Numbered from the stretch's first letter, positions 23,662 to 36,213 are shown. The stretch is 64,000 nt of DNA from Ischnura elegans (GCF_921293095.1 NC_060252.1:8370001-8434000), one strand, 5' to 3'. Notes: generated by a model from the sequence alone, not told the origin. Translations and numbers: made by a program.

Positions 23662-24188
23662 CAGGGGCAGTCAGGGGTGATTGGGGGCCCTCGGCTGGGA
23701 CTCAAAATGGGCCTTCTTTAGAGCAAGATTTGGGGGTCCTCTCCTGGAAAATTCCATACCTAGAAACTGCATTTTGATCCTACTCTGGTTCTTAAATACT
23801 ATATAAAAGTTAAAAAATAGCAATTTGAATGGTGAGATTTCATAGCTTATAAAATTTACTAATGTACCATGGTTCTATAATCTATTTAGTGAAGTTGTTC
23901 CTTGAAACTGCGCTCAAATCTACAAGACCTCTAAAATAACCTTTTCGAAATACCACCAGGTTCTCTTTTTATCTTCTGACAACTTTATTTTATTTTTCAT
24001 AGGATCTTTTTACACTTAGTAGGTTGTAAATATGCAATATAATGAAAATGCAGTATTTTCTAATTGCAAAAAACTTTGGTTCAAGTAATCTCAGTCTTAT
24101 TTTATTACACCTTTCACATACGCTTCACATTACATGCCAGCATTGACGAGGGCCCACAGCAATGGCCGACCAGGCCAGACTGCCCCTG
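23662..24188. mobile_element. hAT MITE, 527 bp, CAGGGGCAGTC ends
   Basis: CAGGGGCAGTC occurs at both ends in inverted form. Flanks GACGAAGG (23654-23661) and GACAAAGG (24189-24196) form an 8-bp duplication with one mismatch. A diverged second copy lies at 22663-23269. Confidence 0.85.
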
Positions 24189-26013
24189 GACAAAGGGTAG
24201 GGCTAGACGAAGGGGAAGGGACAAGGAAAACGTTTCTTAGAGCTTTTTGGGTGCGGTCTAAGATAGGAAATCGTGGTTCTTTGGTAAAATGATAAATTTA
24301 AGTTCCCTTACCATGATTAGTAAAGTTAAGTAATATCAGTAATGTATTTCCTGCAAAGGTTTCCGTGACGATGTTCAAGATAGTGCAGTTATCCAGGTTC
24401 TCGCTACAGTCAAACGTGGCTGGAGAGCTTGGGTAACTGCACTCATCATGTTAGAAATGTTCTTTGGACTCATTTTTTTTTGGTGCAGAATTAATATTGA
24501 AACCATACGGAGGCAAAACACTAATTGCAGAAAGTTATTGGTTGTCACCAAAGAACAGAGTAGGTGGTTCATATTATCAGCTTGTTTCAGAAATTGGGGA
24601 CCAAGAAGGCAGATCACATTAAAATGAGGGGAACTGGCGACAAGGGAAGGGGCGATAGATTAAAAAGAGAAAATTAATAGTGTCTTATTGCACTCAGGTA
24701 ACTTTAAACTTCAACTTGAAGCCCGTGAAACTTTTCTCTAGCGTAGGAACTCTGAGCTCTGTCTCTTTGAACGACCCATTCCACTTCCATTTTTAATTTT
24801 TTACTGGGGAACTACTTTCATGCTTAAAAAATACACAGTGTTTGGTATTATTTTCTTTTGAAATTCGTGCCTAATACGGACACTTCAATCCTATCGACAT
24901 TAAGTTATCATTTGCTGAAACTCATTGTTAGACACCTTTGGGCCCAATAGGTTACTTATGTTGCAGTTGGCCTTGAGAAACAGGAGCTTTGAAGAAGGTA
25001 GGCTGAAAAAGGTCAGTTGGCGAGGAAGGGGGAGAGGTGAAACACGCTTCTATTGTTCTTGTGTAATTTCATATTTTATTTCGAAGCTAATGATTCATGG
25101 TCTTCTTAACATGAACCCTGTGTGAGCCATGATCTGGAGTTTTAGAGGCTTGCTTGGTGGTCAAAGAGAGGAGGGAAACGTTAGAGGGGTGGACTGAGGA
25201 CTGATAGGTGAGGTGTAGAGAATTTTGGAAATTGCTACGTAATGTAATGACAATTTAAAAAAAAGGAAAGGGTGGAGAGAAGAATATATAAATGCTAATT
25301 GGTGTAAGAGGAATGAGAGAGCTCTGGCAATGACCACTATTGACTAATTGAAAGAAATCAAATTCATAACGATGGTTAAGCACAGAATAGGGCACTACAG
25401 AATTCTGAAGTTCCGTATTCGGTAAGTTTACTGATGCACCTTAGTGGTTGCGACGTAACTTGACTGTATTTGTGAGCCAGGTTTCAATGGCAGAGCTCAC
25501 ATTAATGATAAGGTCCAATATTTAAAAATACCTGCATCATTAGTTATCAACATGAATGAGACACACACGCATTGAATTATAATTTTTTATTCTGATGGAA
25601 AAAAGAGAATTACATTTGGCACATGAAGATTGATGACAATAGAATATCTTCTTATTTAATTTGAGCTCATAAATTTTCTAATTTAAAAATATTTTGATTT
25701 CCAAAACAGACAATCAAGCATATTTCATTCAACGAAGAAACAACATCGCAAAAGCACAACAGAAAATGCAAGTTTAACATATACATAACAAGTAAAACAA
25801 TAAAAAATCAATTTCTGTACATATTTCAACATAAAACTCAACTTCTTAAACATCACAACCTTAACGTATGCTCAAATTTAAAAAGCACAAGATGGAAGAG
25901 AACAATAATTTCCATGAATTCAGGTTTCATAAGAATGAATGATAAAAGAAAACATTAACTAGCATATCAAAATAATAGCATTAAAACAAAAAGTAATCAT
26001 TACAAAATTGAAT
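24189..26013 (-). other. Spacer and likely 3' UTR of TOLLIP B, with a hAT module relic
   Basis: Bases about 24860-25200 align with internal parts of the hAT-like elements at 29841-31776 and 47434-49109 (shared GAAAAAGGTCAGT and GAAACACG blocks), so a truncated relative lies here. From about 25295 to 26013 the sequence is similar to the 3' flank of TOLLIP A and probably includes the 3' UTR of copy B. No separate gene is visible. Confidence 0.5.
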
Positions 26014-29000
26014 TTATTCACTCATTTGAAGCAGTGAATTAACAGTTCCATCCTTATTTCCTCTGTTAGCTTCATATACAGATTTAATGACTTCTTTGTC
26101 CATATTGGGAAACATGTCCTCTATCTGGAAAGAAAAAATGGTAATGGATCTGAGAAAATTCACAGACCAATTGCAGATTCTAAAATGCATGTAACACTGC
26201 AAATTTATCACTGGAAGTCAACTTCTACATCAACTTGGGTACTAGCAAAAAAACAAGGAACATGTATTCAGCTTCTCTATCAGGGAGAGTAAATAATCTT
26301 TCACCCACACGTGCACAAGTGAATACAGTAGACTCTGGTCAATACGAACAACCTCATTAAATTTGTACGCAACCAATGGCAATCTGAACATATGTTTAGA
26401 TTGTGCGAATGGCGTCGTCAGCGTAATCTTCTCGTCCGACCCTAATAAATGGAATTTCATTGTTAAATTTCATAAACACATTTAATATGTATTTTACAAG
26501 AGCCGGTGATATTATATTTCCATAGCTATGCATATTCACTCCCCGGCTTTCAGCATGCATGTAGCAATTTCCGTTGCGTATGTAAGTAAACATTGCTGCC
26601 GTTGTAATTTTCGGCTAGTTTCCGGTGTCAGCCTTGGTGAAACCGGGTTCCGAGGCGTTTGTTTTTTTACGATAAAACCTCCGAAAGATATATAAGAAAT
26701 AAAACCTCACGTTAAAGTCGTTAAATAAACCGAGAAATTTGGTGACAATGCGCAACGCCACTGGATTTCCCACACGATTGCATGAGCTGACGTCACTTTC
26801 CGGCTGGCCAATGGAATTACGTTTTGAAGTGGGTGTGTTTTTGGAACTGTTTCGGTCATTTCTTTTCTAAATTCTTAAGAAAAAATGTGAAATGAGTGCG
26901 TTAAAGTGGCCTTTATGACAATTTTACTATATTTTACGATTTTTAGTTAGTATTTGAAGGGATATTAAAATTTTGTCCAGAGACCTATTTTCATTCAGTG
27001 TTGCATTCTGCAGGAAAACCGCACTCCTCTATGCCTTACATAGGATTATCCACTTACGAGCAAGGTCTCAAGGCCTGGTTACACGGCGCATTAACACGTA
27101 CAAGTTTATGTACGTTTGCGTGAATGCTTTTTGTGGACCGGAACGGAACATGTACGAATGCATGAACCAAATTAGAACAGGTTCTATTTTCTGTTCATGC
27201 ATTCGCACAAGTTGGGTGGTTACACGGTGCATTTTCGTGTTCATTCACGCATTCATACATTTAGACATTAACCCGTACGAGTTCATGTATCGTGTAACCA
27301 GGCCTTCAGAATGCATCTTGTTCGTATATTGAGGACTTCCTGTATTCGGGAATATGTCACGCCTCGATTGCCTCATGCCACATTCTTCTATTGAGAAAAT
27401 GAAATGAATATCCTTGTTTTTATATGTTTGTACATAATTAAATCGCGTAAATTATACACTTGACTCTGAAGCTATTTTGCAGTATGACTATAAGAATTGA
27501 AGAGAGAAGAAATTTAAACAAACTACGATTTTTTCTCACTATTCCTGAATGAAACATTCATATGAACTTTGTTATTACCAACCTCCGGTTTTTGGCCCAG
27601 TGAACTTCCTAATAATGAGAGTCTACTGCCAAAACAGAGTAACAAGGATGATACATACAAAAATTCCACTTAAAATTTTTTGCAAAAACAAATAATTTTA
27701 GTTTTTATACCTGCCACCAGAGGACGAGAACCCCTCATTATTTCGGTAAAATCCACAAGAAGTGGGGTCTCGCAGTATGTGTGTGTATTTGAGTAGAGTG
27801 CAGTCATCGTAAAGCTGCAGTTCAGTTAAGTGTCCCCAAGACTAGTCCCCCAACTGCAACACCCCAACCCCCTTCTCTTTTGAGAGCCCAAGAAAGTTAG
27901 CGGCTTAAGAGATCAGTGACTCAGTATAAGTTTGGTAATTCTTTTGCACCTCTTCCTGTACCGTTTTTCAAAGTCAATATTTTTTCTTCTGTGCTATTAA
28001 ACAGGATGTTCAATAATAATAACGTTAAAGGGTTCACTAGGACCTTCAGAGCTAACTTCCCTAGCTCCATGCCAATAGTCAAAACTAGATGTAAATTTCA
28101 AAAAGAATACAATCTTTGACCCTTACCCACACTTAATAGGCCAAATGTTATATTGAAGGCTGAACTTTGTCTAAGTTTAAACTTAAATCATAACACAAAA
28201 CCTCTCGTGAGAAAGTAGATTAGGGCATTTCCAAGTTTCAAAGGTGTTTTAAAGCCCCTAGCATTTATGCTACATCAGGAAGGTAGAACTTAATTTGTGT
28301 TACCTGTTTTAGCTCTTGCTCGGATATCTGCGGCACAGGCGGCTCAGGAGCAACAGGAGGTGGAGTAGTGTATACTGACACAGGAGTGTACTGAGTAGGC
28401 CTTATTCCATATGGAACCATTACCACTGGTGCAACTTGAGGATACATGGCATATGGCTGGGTTGTGGATGTCTGAAATATAAATCATAACACACATTTAA
28501 ATATTGAAAAATACCAATGGGAGTAACAAAAAACTGAAATTAATAACCAGGATAAATGAGAGTCAAGTCTTAGGGCATCTTCGAAAGCCTCAATTATCAA
28601 CTCGATTTTTACTCAGTACCTAATTCACTTGACAATAAAAAAATATCAAATGACAATTTACGCACTTCCTCCAACAGAGGAGACATGTAGTGATTATTGT
28701 CAAGTTAAAACACTGAGCCTTGCATTTCCAATATAACCATAGTTAAAAATTATTAAGTACTTAAGTTACGTCAGCAATACCCCAAGATGTCTCCTCTGTT
28801 GACGATAGTTTGTAAATTGTCCTTTGAGATTGCTGTCCTACATCATCGACTTCACTTGATAATTGGTGCTTTCAAAAACAAACTTACTCGTTTACTGTCA
28901 TGTTACTTGTTTTCATGTTTATCACACGCTTAAATGTTTATCTCTTAACCCTTCCCCAACAAGTAAAAAGAATTGCATGGAACTTGAAGCAAGGCTATTT

Positions 29001-32000
29001 TCATTACATGTTGCAAGATTAAGCACAAATGAATTCATATAAAGTCTATTCTTTCAAGCAACTGTGTTTGCCATTTTGCATCATGCCTTAGCGTACACTA
29101 TTTACAGTCTTATCAATACAGATGGCACAATTTTTTGAGTTCATTAAGCTCATACCCTCACCAATCCAATTAATAACCTTGACAGAAAAATTTAAATGGA
29201 AACTTACAGAATAGCTAAGAACTAGATTGATGGAACCTTCTAGATCATCCCCTTGTTTTCCACTCAGCGGATACCAGTCCTCCCTCGTTTCACCATTCAT
29301 AACAGCAGTTGGAATGGGAACGTGGGCCCAAGCAATAAGTTCATCCATTTTAAAAGAGCACTCATCAAAAATCTCCAAGTAAATCATGTTGACACCTTGA
29401 GGGAGAAGGCTGAAAAAGTAGTGTTGACTAATTAAAATCAAACTGACAAAAACTGAAACATTTATATATTCTGTTTATATAAAGTTTAGCTAAAAGGATG
29501 CACAACTAGAAATGAAAGTGTGGCAAAGATGATAAGAAGAAATCCAAATTGTGAAACAATAAACTGTAGCTTTTTTATTTAAATGGGCTATGTAATACAA
29601 CCTTGCAAAAATTATTATCTCTAAATGAGGTAAAATATAAAACAAAATTATAAATAAAATAGGTGGTGTCAACAATAATTTTGGAAATAAAAAAATTAGG
29701 GATGAGTCGATTCCACTTTTTTTCTATTCCTTCAAATCGATTCCCGATTCTCGGTTCCATCGATTCTTATTCCTTCTAATAGGTGGGATATTAATTTATC
29801 TGCAGCATTGAAATTTAAGAATTGAATGGAATAAAATAACTAGGGATGGACGGAACCAGGATTTTTTTCGGATCCAGATTCGGATCGGATCCTTGATTTT
29901 CGAAGCCGGATCTTTCGGATTGGATATTTTCGGATCCAAATGCATTTTCAAATTCCTGCTATTAAACGAAGTAATTTTTCAAGTTTATTCTGGGTACATA
30001 CAATCAAATGAATGCTTTTTAGATTTTCGCACACATTTAAATATTTTTATAAATTAAAAATCATTTTTATAGGCTATCAAGTTGTTTTTTAAAAACATCT
30101 TTACATGCTCAGGACCTAAACTGTTACGCTTGGGTTTGGAAATGATAATAGGAAAAATCTTTGGAAGAACCACTGAACAGTGGCGTAGCAAGAGGGCGAG
30201 ATCCGGGGGATCCAGACCCCCCGAAATATAAAAACACAATTACTTTCCTTCATAAAAAGAACAAAATATAGAAAAATCATGAATTTACAAAAATGGAAAA
30301 TGAAAAAAATGAATCTTTGAAAAATGAAGTGTTTTCTATCATGAAGGGTGTTAAAATTATTTGAAACCCTCTCCTTAGTACCCTGTTGTTTAAAAAATTT
30401 TCCCCCTGGTTTTGTACCCCCTTTAACGAAATTCCTGGCTACCCCCCTGCCATCGACTGAATTTAAATTTTCCTCACACACTTTTCCCCCGAATTTTACT
30501 TTCTCATCGCATACCGACTTGTGTTTCACCCGAAAATGCTTCAGTATGGTGAGGTGGATTTAGCACTTCCTCGAGATAATTTCACGCCACAGTGCATGCA
30601 CATGGCATACATTGGTTCTTCTTATCTCAATAGAAATACTTCTACACAATGAAAGACATTTTTATCAGTATATCATTAAATTAAATTGCCACTGCACAAT
30701 TAGCAACACAATTAACAGTATTTAAAATAGCATTAACATCACGTGTGACGAGGTGCTCGACCACTCAGCATGAGGAAGGGGTGAGCAGCAGAAGGGTGTA
30801 AAGGAGAGGTGGAGGGGAAGGAGCGCGATCCCTCCATATTTCAAGCAACGAGGCTACAAATACGGGAGTCAAGGACGAACAAGTCAGATCTTGCATCATT
30901 GCCGTCGTTGGCTTCAAAGCGAAGCCGGGTGCACTACGTGATACATTTAGTTGGCATTTCCAATCCATCTCTACTTGTTTGAGGTGTTAATGCTGCACTT
31001 GTTTCTTTGAAAATTGTGCTGTTTGGACAATGTTGCATATCAGTATAGTCTAATTGTAAATGGAAAACTTAGTGGAAATCAGTTAGAGCTGAAAAATAAA
31101 CAGAAATATCATCAGGAATGCGTCGCGTTTGGTCTAATTCTTTTTTAAATCTTGTGTATGTCTTCTAATTGTCGAAGCTATCGAGATATCTTCGGGCCCA
31201 GAATATCAATCACCTAGCATTTGTCGTCTAGAAACGGAAAATTGAAGCAGGTAGGCCAAAAAAGGTCATTTTGTGAGACGGGGTAGGGACGAAACACGCT
31301 TCAATTGTTCTCGTGTGATTTGATATTTACCTTAAAAAACATTGATTAATGGTCGGTGTGATTTCGGAAACAAAAAAAAACAACAGAGGCACGGGCTGAT
31401 GGACGGCTGAGGGTGGTTTTCTGAAATCTGCGTCGTAGTTACTTTTGACATGGTTATTATCCTACGACGCTGAGATTCCCTCGATGATTGCTCAATCTCT
31501 TGGGAAGAGTCATACTATGTGCCAGTCGTATTTTGCCTTTTTTATTTTTCACGGCTGAATTCTGCTACGTAACTTCTGCGATAGCTTTCAAACAAAACGG
31601 TTCATGAATAGAACAAGAATTGCATGCGATGGAGCATTCGAAGAGAGAATCGGAACTCTTTATTTAAAATTTCAGATCCAGATCCGATGTCTTCCGTGAC
31701 TTTGGATCCGATGTATCCAACGAAGGGCAATATCCGCGGATATTTGGATCTGAGGTATTCGATCCGACCATCCCTAAAAATAACAATAGCCGCAGTGGTT
31801 ACATTGCAGTTTGGCTAAACAATAATGTAGCGTTCATTACGTCCATACATACCAGAGCAGCCTGGTGGGTGCGAAGTGGCAGCGAACGCAACCTGCTGAG
31901 TCCGCCCGGAAGCCGCGGCGGCTTATGCCAAGCAAATATCAACTTTTTCAAGGGTTGCATTGATGAAACTGGGCTATACAAACGCGAATGTGTCTATTTT

Positions 32001-35000
32001 TTTATTATTGATGCAGATGCGTTTTAGTCTATGAAAAAAGTTGCATAATAAACCACTCTCTGCCCGTATTTATAAGAATTTTTTTTTCACAGGAAAACTC
32101 GCTCTCTGCACGTTTTTATTATCATTAGACTTCAAATATCATTCGAAAATAAAAAATATATATTTCGATCTATTATACGTTAAAATTGGTGCTCCAGATG
32201 AATTCTCCTATGGTAATTCATAATCTCAATAATTTCACTTGCCGTGATCAGTGGTTAATAAAAGAACAAAAAACGCATGCATTGCTTTCCGATCCCACGG
32301 TTTCCAATTTTTTTTCTCTGAGAGTTGCTCATGAACACGTGCCATTTCAGGGTTCGTCGGTTTGTTGCTCTTGCCGACATTTTCATGTTTCTGAGGCTGC
32401 TTCGGTATGTACGTCGCAGTACCCGCGTACCGAGCGTATCCTCCGCGCGGGACGGCTGACACCGCGGCCACTTAGGTTTGTGGCAGCCTTTACTCCCCAA
32501 GCTTATAGTCTATACTCAAAACATTTATCTTCCTGAATGGACATTTGGAATCGACTCATTCCTAAAAAAAATATAAGGGAGTTTATACGAAAAACTACCT
32601 AAGTCCTTAAAAATACATTCCTATAATATGTATGTACAATTACATACATAATTCCGATGTGTTGTATGACTTTAAATGACCCGTGACAACAATTTTTCCT
32701 CTGTTTTGTTTCTACCTACCAATATGTACGAGTAAAATAAGAACATGCATTATGACAATCTTTATTTGATAAACCTTATGTAATTATTTTGGTACTTCAA
32801 TACCAATATTTGTACGTATTATATCTTAACCCCTTGGTTGGGGGCAGAAATTTCCTTATCTTTTACCTGGTGGGGAGCAAATCCACCGATTTTCTGAGAT
32901 GCCGTTTTCGAAAAAAAATTTATAGTGAAGCTATTGCACAAAAATGGCAATATACTTAAAATATATTGGTATAGAACCTCTGACAAAGCAAAAAACATGC
33001 AATGATGCATAAAGAATGAATATTCACGCCTTCTCCGCACAACATTGCGATGCGACGGCACGCGCGACTATATTCGCGCTCCCCACATGGGGAGCGGAGT
33101 CCGCTTGCGACTATAGTCGCTCTCCCCAGTTAAGGGGTTAAGATCTATACAGGGGCGGATCCAGGATTTTTTACTGGGAGGGGCACAAAGCGAGGCCGTA
33201 TCCAGGATTTTGTTCTGGGTGGGGCACAAGGATACCTCGTAATACAAAACGAACGCAATGATAATGGGACCGTATTAAAAATCTTGCATATTTTTGAGGG
33301 TCTGGGGGGGGGGCACGTGCCCCCCCCCTGGATCCGCCTATGGAACTATACATAAACTACTACCACTAGTGGCAACTACAGCCGATACATCTTGTCAGGA
33401 GACCACAAGCCCAGGTGCATCAATCCTCTGATACTCCACCGTTTGATGTGATAACTGTCTCACTGCCTCAACGAGCACATTGCACAAGATCTGAATCTCT
33501 AAATTAAAAAGAGATTATTGCAAGGGGTTATTTGGACTTAATTCATTATCCAGGCACCTTAAACATATAATGTATCCATGCAAGAAGAGCCTCTGGGCCA
33601 TCGCCACTTATTTTTCTTTGTTCTTAAGATGTGGTATCTCTTTCAGTCAACATGATTATTTGATAATAAATACCGCTAATTTAAACTAGCAAGTACTAAT
33701 TAACTAATTTAAGCGAAATGAAATAAGTACCTTTGCCTTTGTTTTTCACAAAAAGGTTGGAACTGCTTCATATAAGAATATCAACTCATTCACAGTAGTG
33801 TGGCATTAGATGGAATTTAAATATTTGATCAAACAATATAAAATATCATACATAGGAAAAGACTAAAACTGTGGGTAGTCATAGCATGGGAGGAGGAGGA
33901 TCCTTCTCCTTCTTCCATGGTCATATTTTTTCATGTAGGTACACGAATTTTTCAGCATGATGTGGGGTATGAATAAGCTCTCCAATGTCGAAGTAGGTGT
34001 AATTGATACTATGCACTATTATTATTTGAACCACATACTGAGGAACAAACTGTTGAATTTTACTTGAAATTTTCCTCATATGAATCCTATGGTTTTACTG
34101 ACTAATTCCACCAAGGAGAAGATTATAAGCAATATCCAAATAAGGTAGTAATAATTGTACCTTACATTCTTATTTGTATCATTCCTTGGCTCATTATGGT
34201 AATATTTTTCAACCAAACCCAACCAACGATCTGAGGTAGGGCAGGGAATGAAAACATTCTGATCCGGAAGCCCACCTCATTTATGGTCCATACTTCTGAA
34301 TCTACAGGCATGTACAGTTTGAAATGGTAATTGCCTCAATAAGAAATAACTTGGTACCCTACTGTGATATCCTAGCCCTAGAAGATATTAATTTCATATC
34401 TTGCGATTTAATCTGACCAAACCTCCCCAACCAGAGAAAAATCTTTGTTTTACCAATTTATAAATAGTGTACCATGCATGTAATAATATTCAATGCAAGG
34501 TTCTCTGAGGGTATATTTAAGAATTTCAAGAATGTCAGTTAATTTATAATCCAGTATTTAAACCAAGTCATCTTTAACCAAGGGATTTGCAGAATGAAGT
34601 GGTTCCAACGAAATAATGGTAAAAATAGTTCTTACAAAATGCTCACCATTGAATTACTTTATTCCATCTTGGGTTTTTCCCACCATTTGGATCTGCATGA
34701 GTTTCATACACGCAGTGCCCAACCCTTAATCTGACATAAGGATCCATTCTCGTGACGCCATAATTTTTCGCCAGCTTCGCCTGAAACAAGGCAATAGGTT
34801 CGATAGGCTGCTATTTAAGGGCATCAATTTAAAAGATGGTAAAATTTGTCAAAAAACATGACCACATTAAAAAGAAATATCTGAACGTACACTTCCGACC
34901 GTGATTGACAACTTCCCAGTTGAGTTATGAGCATAGGGTATCCCCACCATTTGCTGCTGCAATGCAATTGCCGCTTGCTGATCGGCAGCCTCTTGTTGTT

Positions 35001-35577
35001 GTTGTGAAGTAGCATTTATCCTCAAAAAATCGGAAGGGAGAGTCCCAAGAAATACCTGTCGAGATTGACATCATCACAGTGTTTATGCCAACAACCAAAT
35101 AACAACCCAGAACTTAAGAACAGGCGTAATCTGGCGATAAATTGATCTTTACTTCTGCCAATTGTACTTGTCCTCTATTATTATTCTTGTAACCTAATTG
35201 CTACGTTAAGAAATAAATAGCAACAAGGTGTTTGGCAACCGCTATCGCGTTGTGGTCGCCTAAGCTGAAAGGTGTTGAATTTTATTTTTCTACAAGTATT
35301 TATCTTCTCCGAGTCCATAAAACCTAAATCACAACAAATACTACCACAATTTCACATGGAGGTAGGAAGGGTGTAGAGAAGTAATGAAGTAACAAATTCC
35401 TGACAGAAGCAAAAAGTTGACACGGAACGCCCGAGATCATGGAAAGCAAACGGTATTTACGTTTACGAATTATAACATTATTCTTTACAACATCTTGGTC
35501 ACGAGAAGACATGTCTTTGAATAACTTACTCTTTTTCTGCGTTCTTCGTTCTTATCAGTTGTTGCCATTGCTGCCAT
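26014..35577 (-). CDS. TOLLIP: Toll-interacting protein, copy B (six exons, 275 aa)
   Basis: Exons in gene order: 35530-35577, 34891-35055, 34647-34780, 29208-29409, 28304-28471 and 26014-26124. All joints are GT-AG and in phase; the start is [16 protein letters not shown] and the stop is TAA at 26014-26016. Layout: TOM1-binding-like N-terminus ([12 protein letters not shown]), C2 domain about 63-183, Pro-rich linker 184-239 including [18 protein letters not shown] domain about 232-275 with MFP at 243-245. Length is close to human TOLLIP (274 aa). It differs from copy A at about 14 aligned residues plus the 11-codon linker difference; exon 6 is identical in protein. Introns 3 and 5 are swollen by transposons. 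The longer linker matches the usual family length better, so copy B is probably closer to the ancestral form (inference). Confidence 0.94.
26326..27628. mobile_element. pogo/Tigger-like element, 1.3 kb, non-autonomous
   Basis: The left end TA-CAGTAGACTCTGG and right end AGAGTCTACTG form inverted repeats of the CAGTAGACTCT type common in arthropod pogo-like families. TA is present on the left but not on the right, so the duplication has decayed. No transposase was seen. It contains the Harbinger-like MITE 27071-27305 and lies in TOLLIP B intron 5. Confidence 0.6.
27071..27305. mobile_element. PIF/Harbinger-like MITE, 235 bp
   Basis: AGGCCTGGTTACACG occurs at both ends in inverted form. The 3-bp duplication TCA lies at 27068-27070 and 27306-27308. 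Short motifs such as GTACGAATGCATGAAC and their mirrors repeat across it. The open frame through it is chance. Confidence 0.75.
28574..28880. repeat. Foldback repeat (MITE-like) in TOLLIP B intron 4
   Basis: Two arms of about 90-115 bp are inverted copies. The inner ends share AACAGAGGAGACAT and GACAATTTA, the outer ends share CAATTATCAA, around a ~95-bp centre. No clear terminal motif or target duplication was found, so family assignment is open. Confidence 0.65.
29841..31776. mobile_element. Middle hAT-like element with TAGGGATGG ends
   Basis: The ends are TAGGGATGGACGGA and, in reverse complement, TAGGGATGGTCGGA. The exact 8-bp duplication AAAATAAC lies at 29833-29840 and 31777-31784. Subterminal repeats of GGATCCGAAT type occur at both ends. 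The internal block 31090-31500 aligns with parts of 47434-49109 and 24860-25200, showing a related family. It carries the MITE 30178-30453. Confidence 0.9.
30178..30453. mobile_element. Innermost hAT MITE, CAGTGGCGTAGC ends
   Basis: CAGTGGCGTAGCAAG at the left pairs with GGGGGGTAGCCAGG read backwards at the right. Flanks CCACTGAA (30170-30177) and CGACTGAA (30454-30461) form an 8-bp duplication with one mismatch. The long minus-strand open frame across it is not a gene. Confidence 0.8.
32826..33141. mobile_element. piggyBac-type MITE, 316 bp
   Basis: TTAA at 32826-32829 and 33138-33141 bounds inverted ends TTAACCCCTTGGTTGGGG and TTAACCCCTTAACTGGGG. GGGGAGCG and CGACTATAGTCG motifs fill the right arm. 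It stops 8 bp before the hAT MITE at 33150. Confidence 0.85.
33150..33342. mobile_element. hAT MITE (CAGGGGCGGATCCAGG family), copy 3
   Basis: It has the same orientation as copy 1, with matching ends and interior. Flanks GATCTATA (33142-33149) and GAACTATA (33343-33350) form an 8-bp duplication with one mismatch. It lies in TOLLIP B intron 3; copy 1 is also in intron 3 of TOLLIP A but at an independent site. Confidence 0.9.
33351..34646. other. Remainder of TOLLIP B intron 3
   Basis: About 1.3 kb of AT-rich intron next to exon 3. No exon, RNA gene or bounded element was recognised. Confidence 0.5.
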
Positions 35578-36213
35578 TACGAAGCTATTATGTAACCGCT
35601 GTAATAAAAAAATCGCTATTTCTAAAACTGCAATGATCAATTTCCTAACGCTTGCTGGTCAGATCTAACGATCTTCTATATGGCGTTAAATGACATTATA
35701 AACGTTTAATCCCCTTCTTCCCCTTCATAGAAGTTAGCACAAGTTAGTGATAATGAAACTCAATAATCGTCAATGTTTGGTAACATAATGGTCTATAAAA
35801 TTACTATTTTGAATTATAAATCATTCAATCATTTTATAAATGATTACAGATTCGTATTTTACTACCTGTGAAAAAAAATATTAATTTTGACCGGATGGCG
35901 GGGGTTTTCGAATATGTTGTAATGGCGGAATAAGACCGTGTTTAATTGCGTTGTAGGAAGATCCACAATGCAATTTAAATTTTGCCTTCTTGCCTCGGTT
36001 GTGTGGCTTATTTGAATCCAATTAGGTTGTAAAATTGGTGGTACTGTGATATTCGCCCAGAAACCACGAAAAATTGTGGAACACCAGTTCTCTTCGTCAC
36101 CGTACTAATCCTTTCTCGGACAGCATCTCGTCGTGGTTTACCCTCTGTGTATCTGAGCCCTTTATTTCTAATTTAGTGAAAAAATCGCGAGTGTGAAATC
36201 TGCTTTGATAGTC
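35578..36213. promoter_or_regulatory. Divergent promoter region of TOLLIP B and DNAH1
   Basis: The start codons of TOLLIP B (35577, minus) and DNAH1 (36214, plus) lie 636 bp apart, so both promoters must sit here or in unseen upstream leader exons. The stretch is AT-rich, has no transposon boundary that I could see, and shows no clear RFX X-box. The promoter call is positional inference only. Confidence 0.45.

Larger units (their letters stand above)
29697..32564. mobile_element. Outer hAT-like element with TAGGGATGAG ends
   Basis: The left end TAGGGATGAGTCGATTCCA and the right end read backwards, TAGGAATGAGTCGATTCCA, match. The exact 8-bp duplication AAAAAAAT lies at 29689-29696 and 32565-32572, although it is low complexity. 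About 0.9 kb belongs to this element; the rest is the nested element 29841-31776. It lies in TOLLIP B intron 3. Confidence 0.85.

Noticed and set aside
30116-30529. 137-codon minus-strand frame
   Set aside because: It spans a hAT MITE with a clear duplication and has no recognisable domain.
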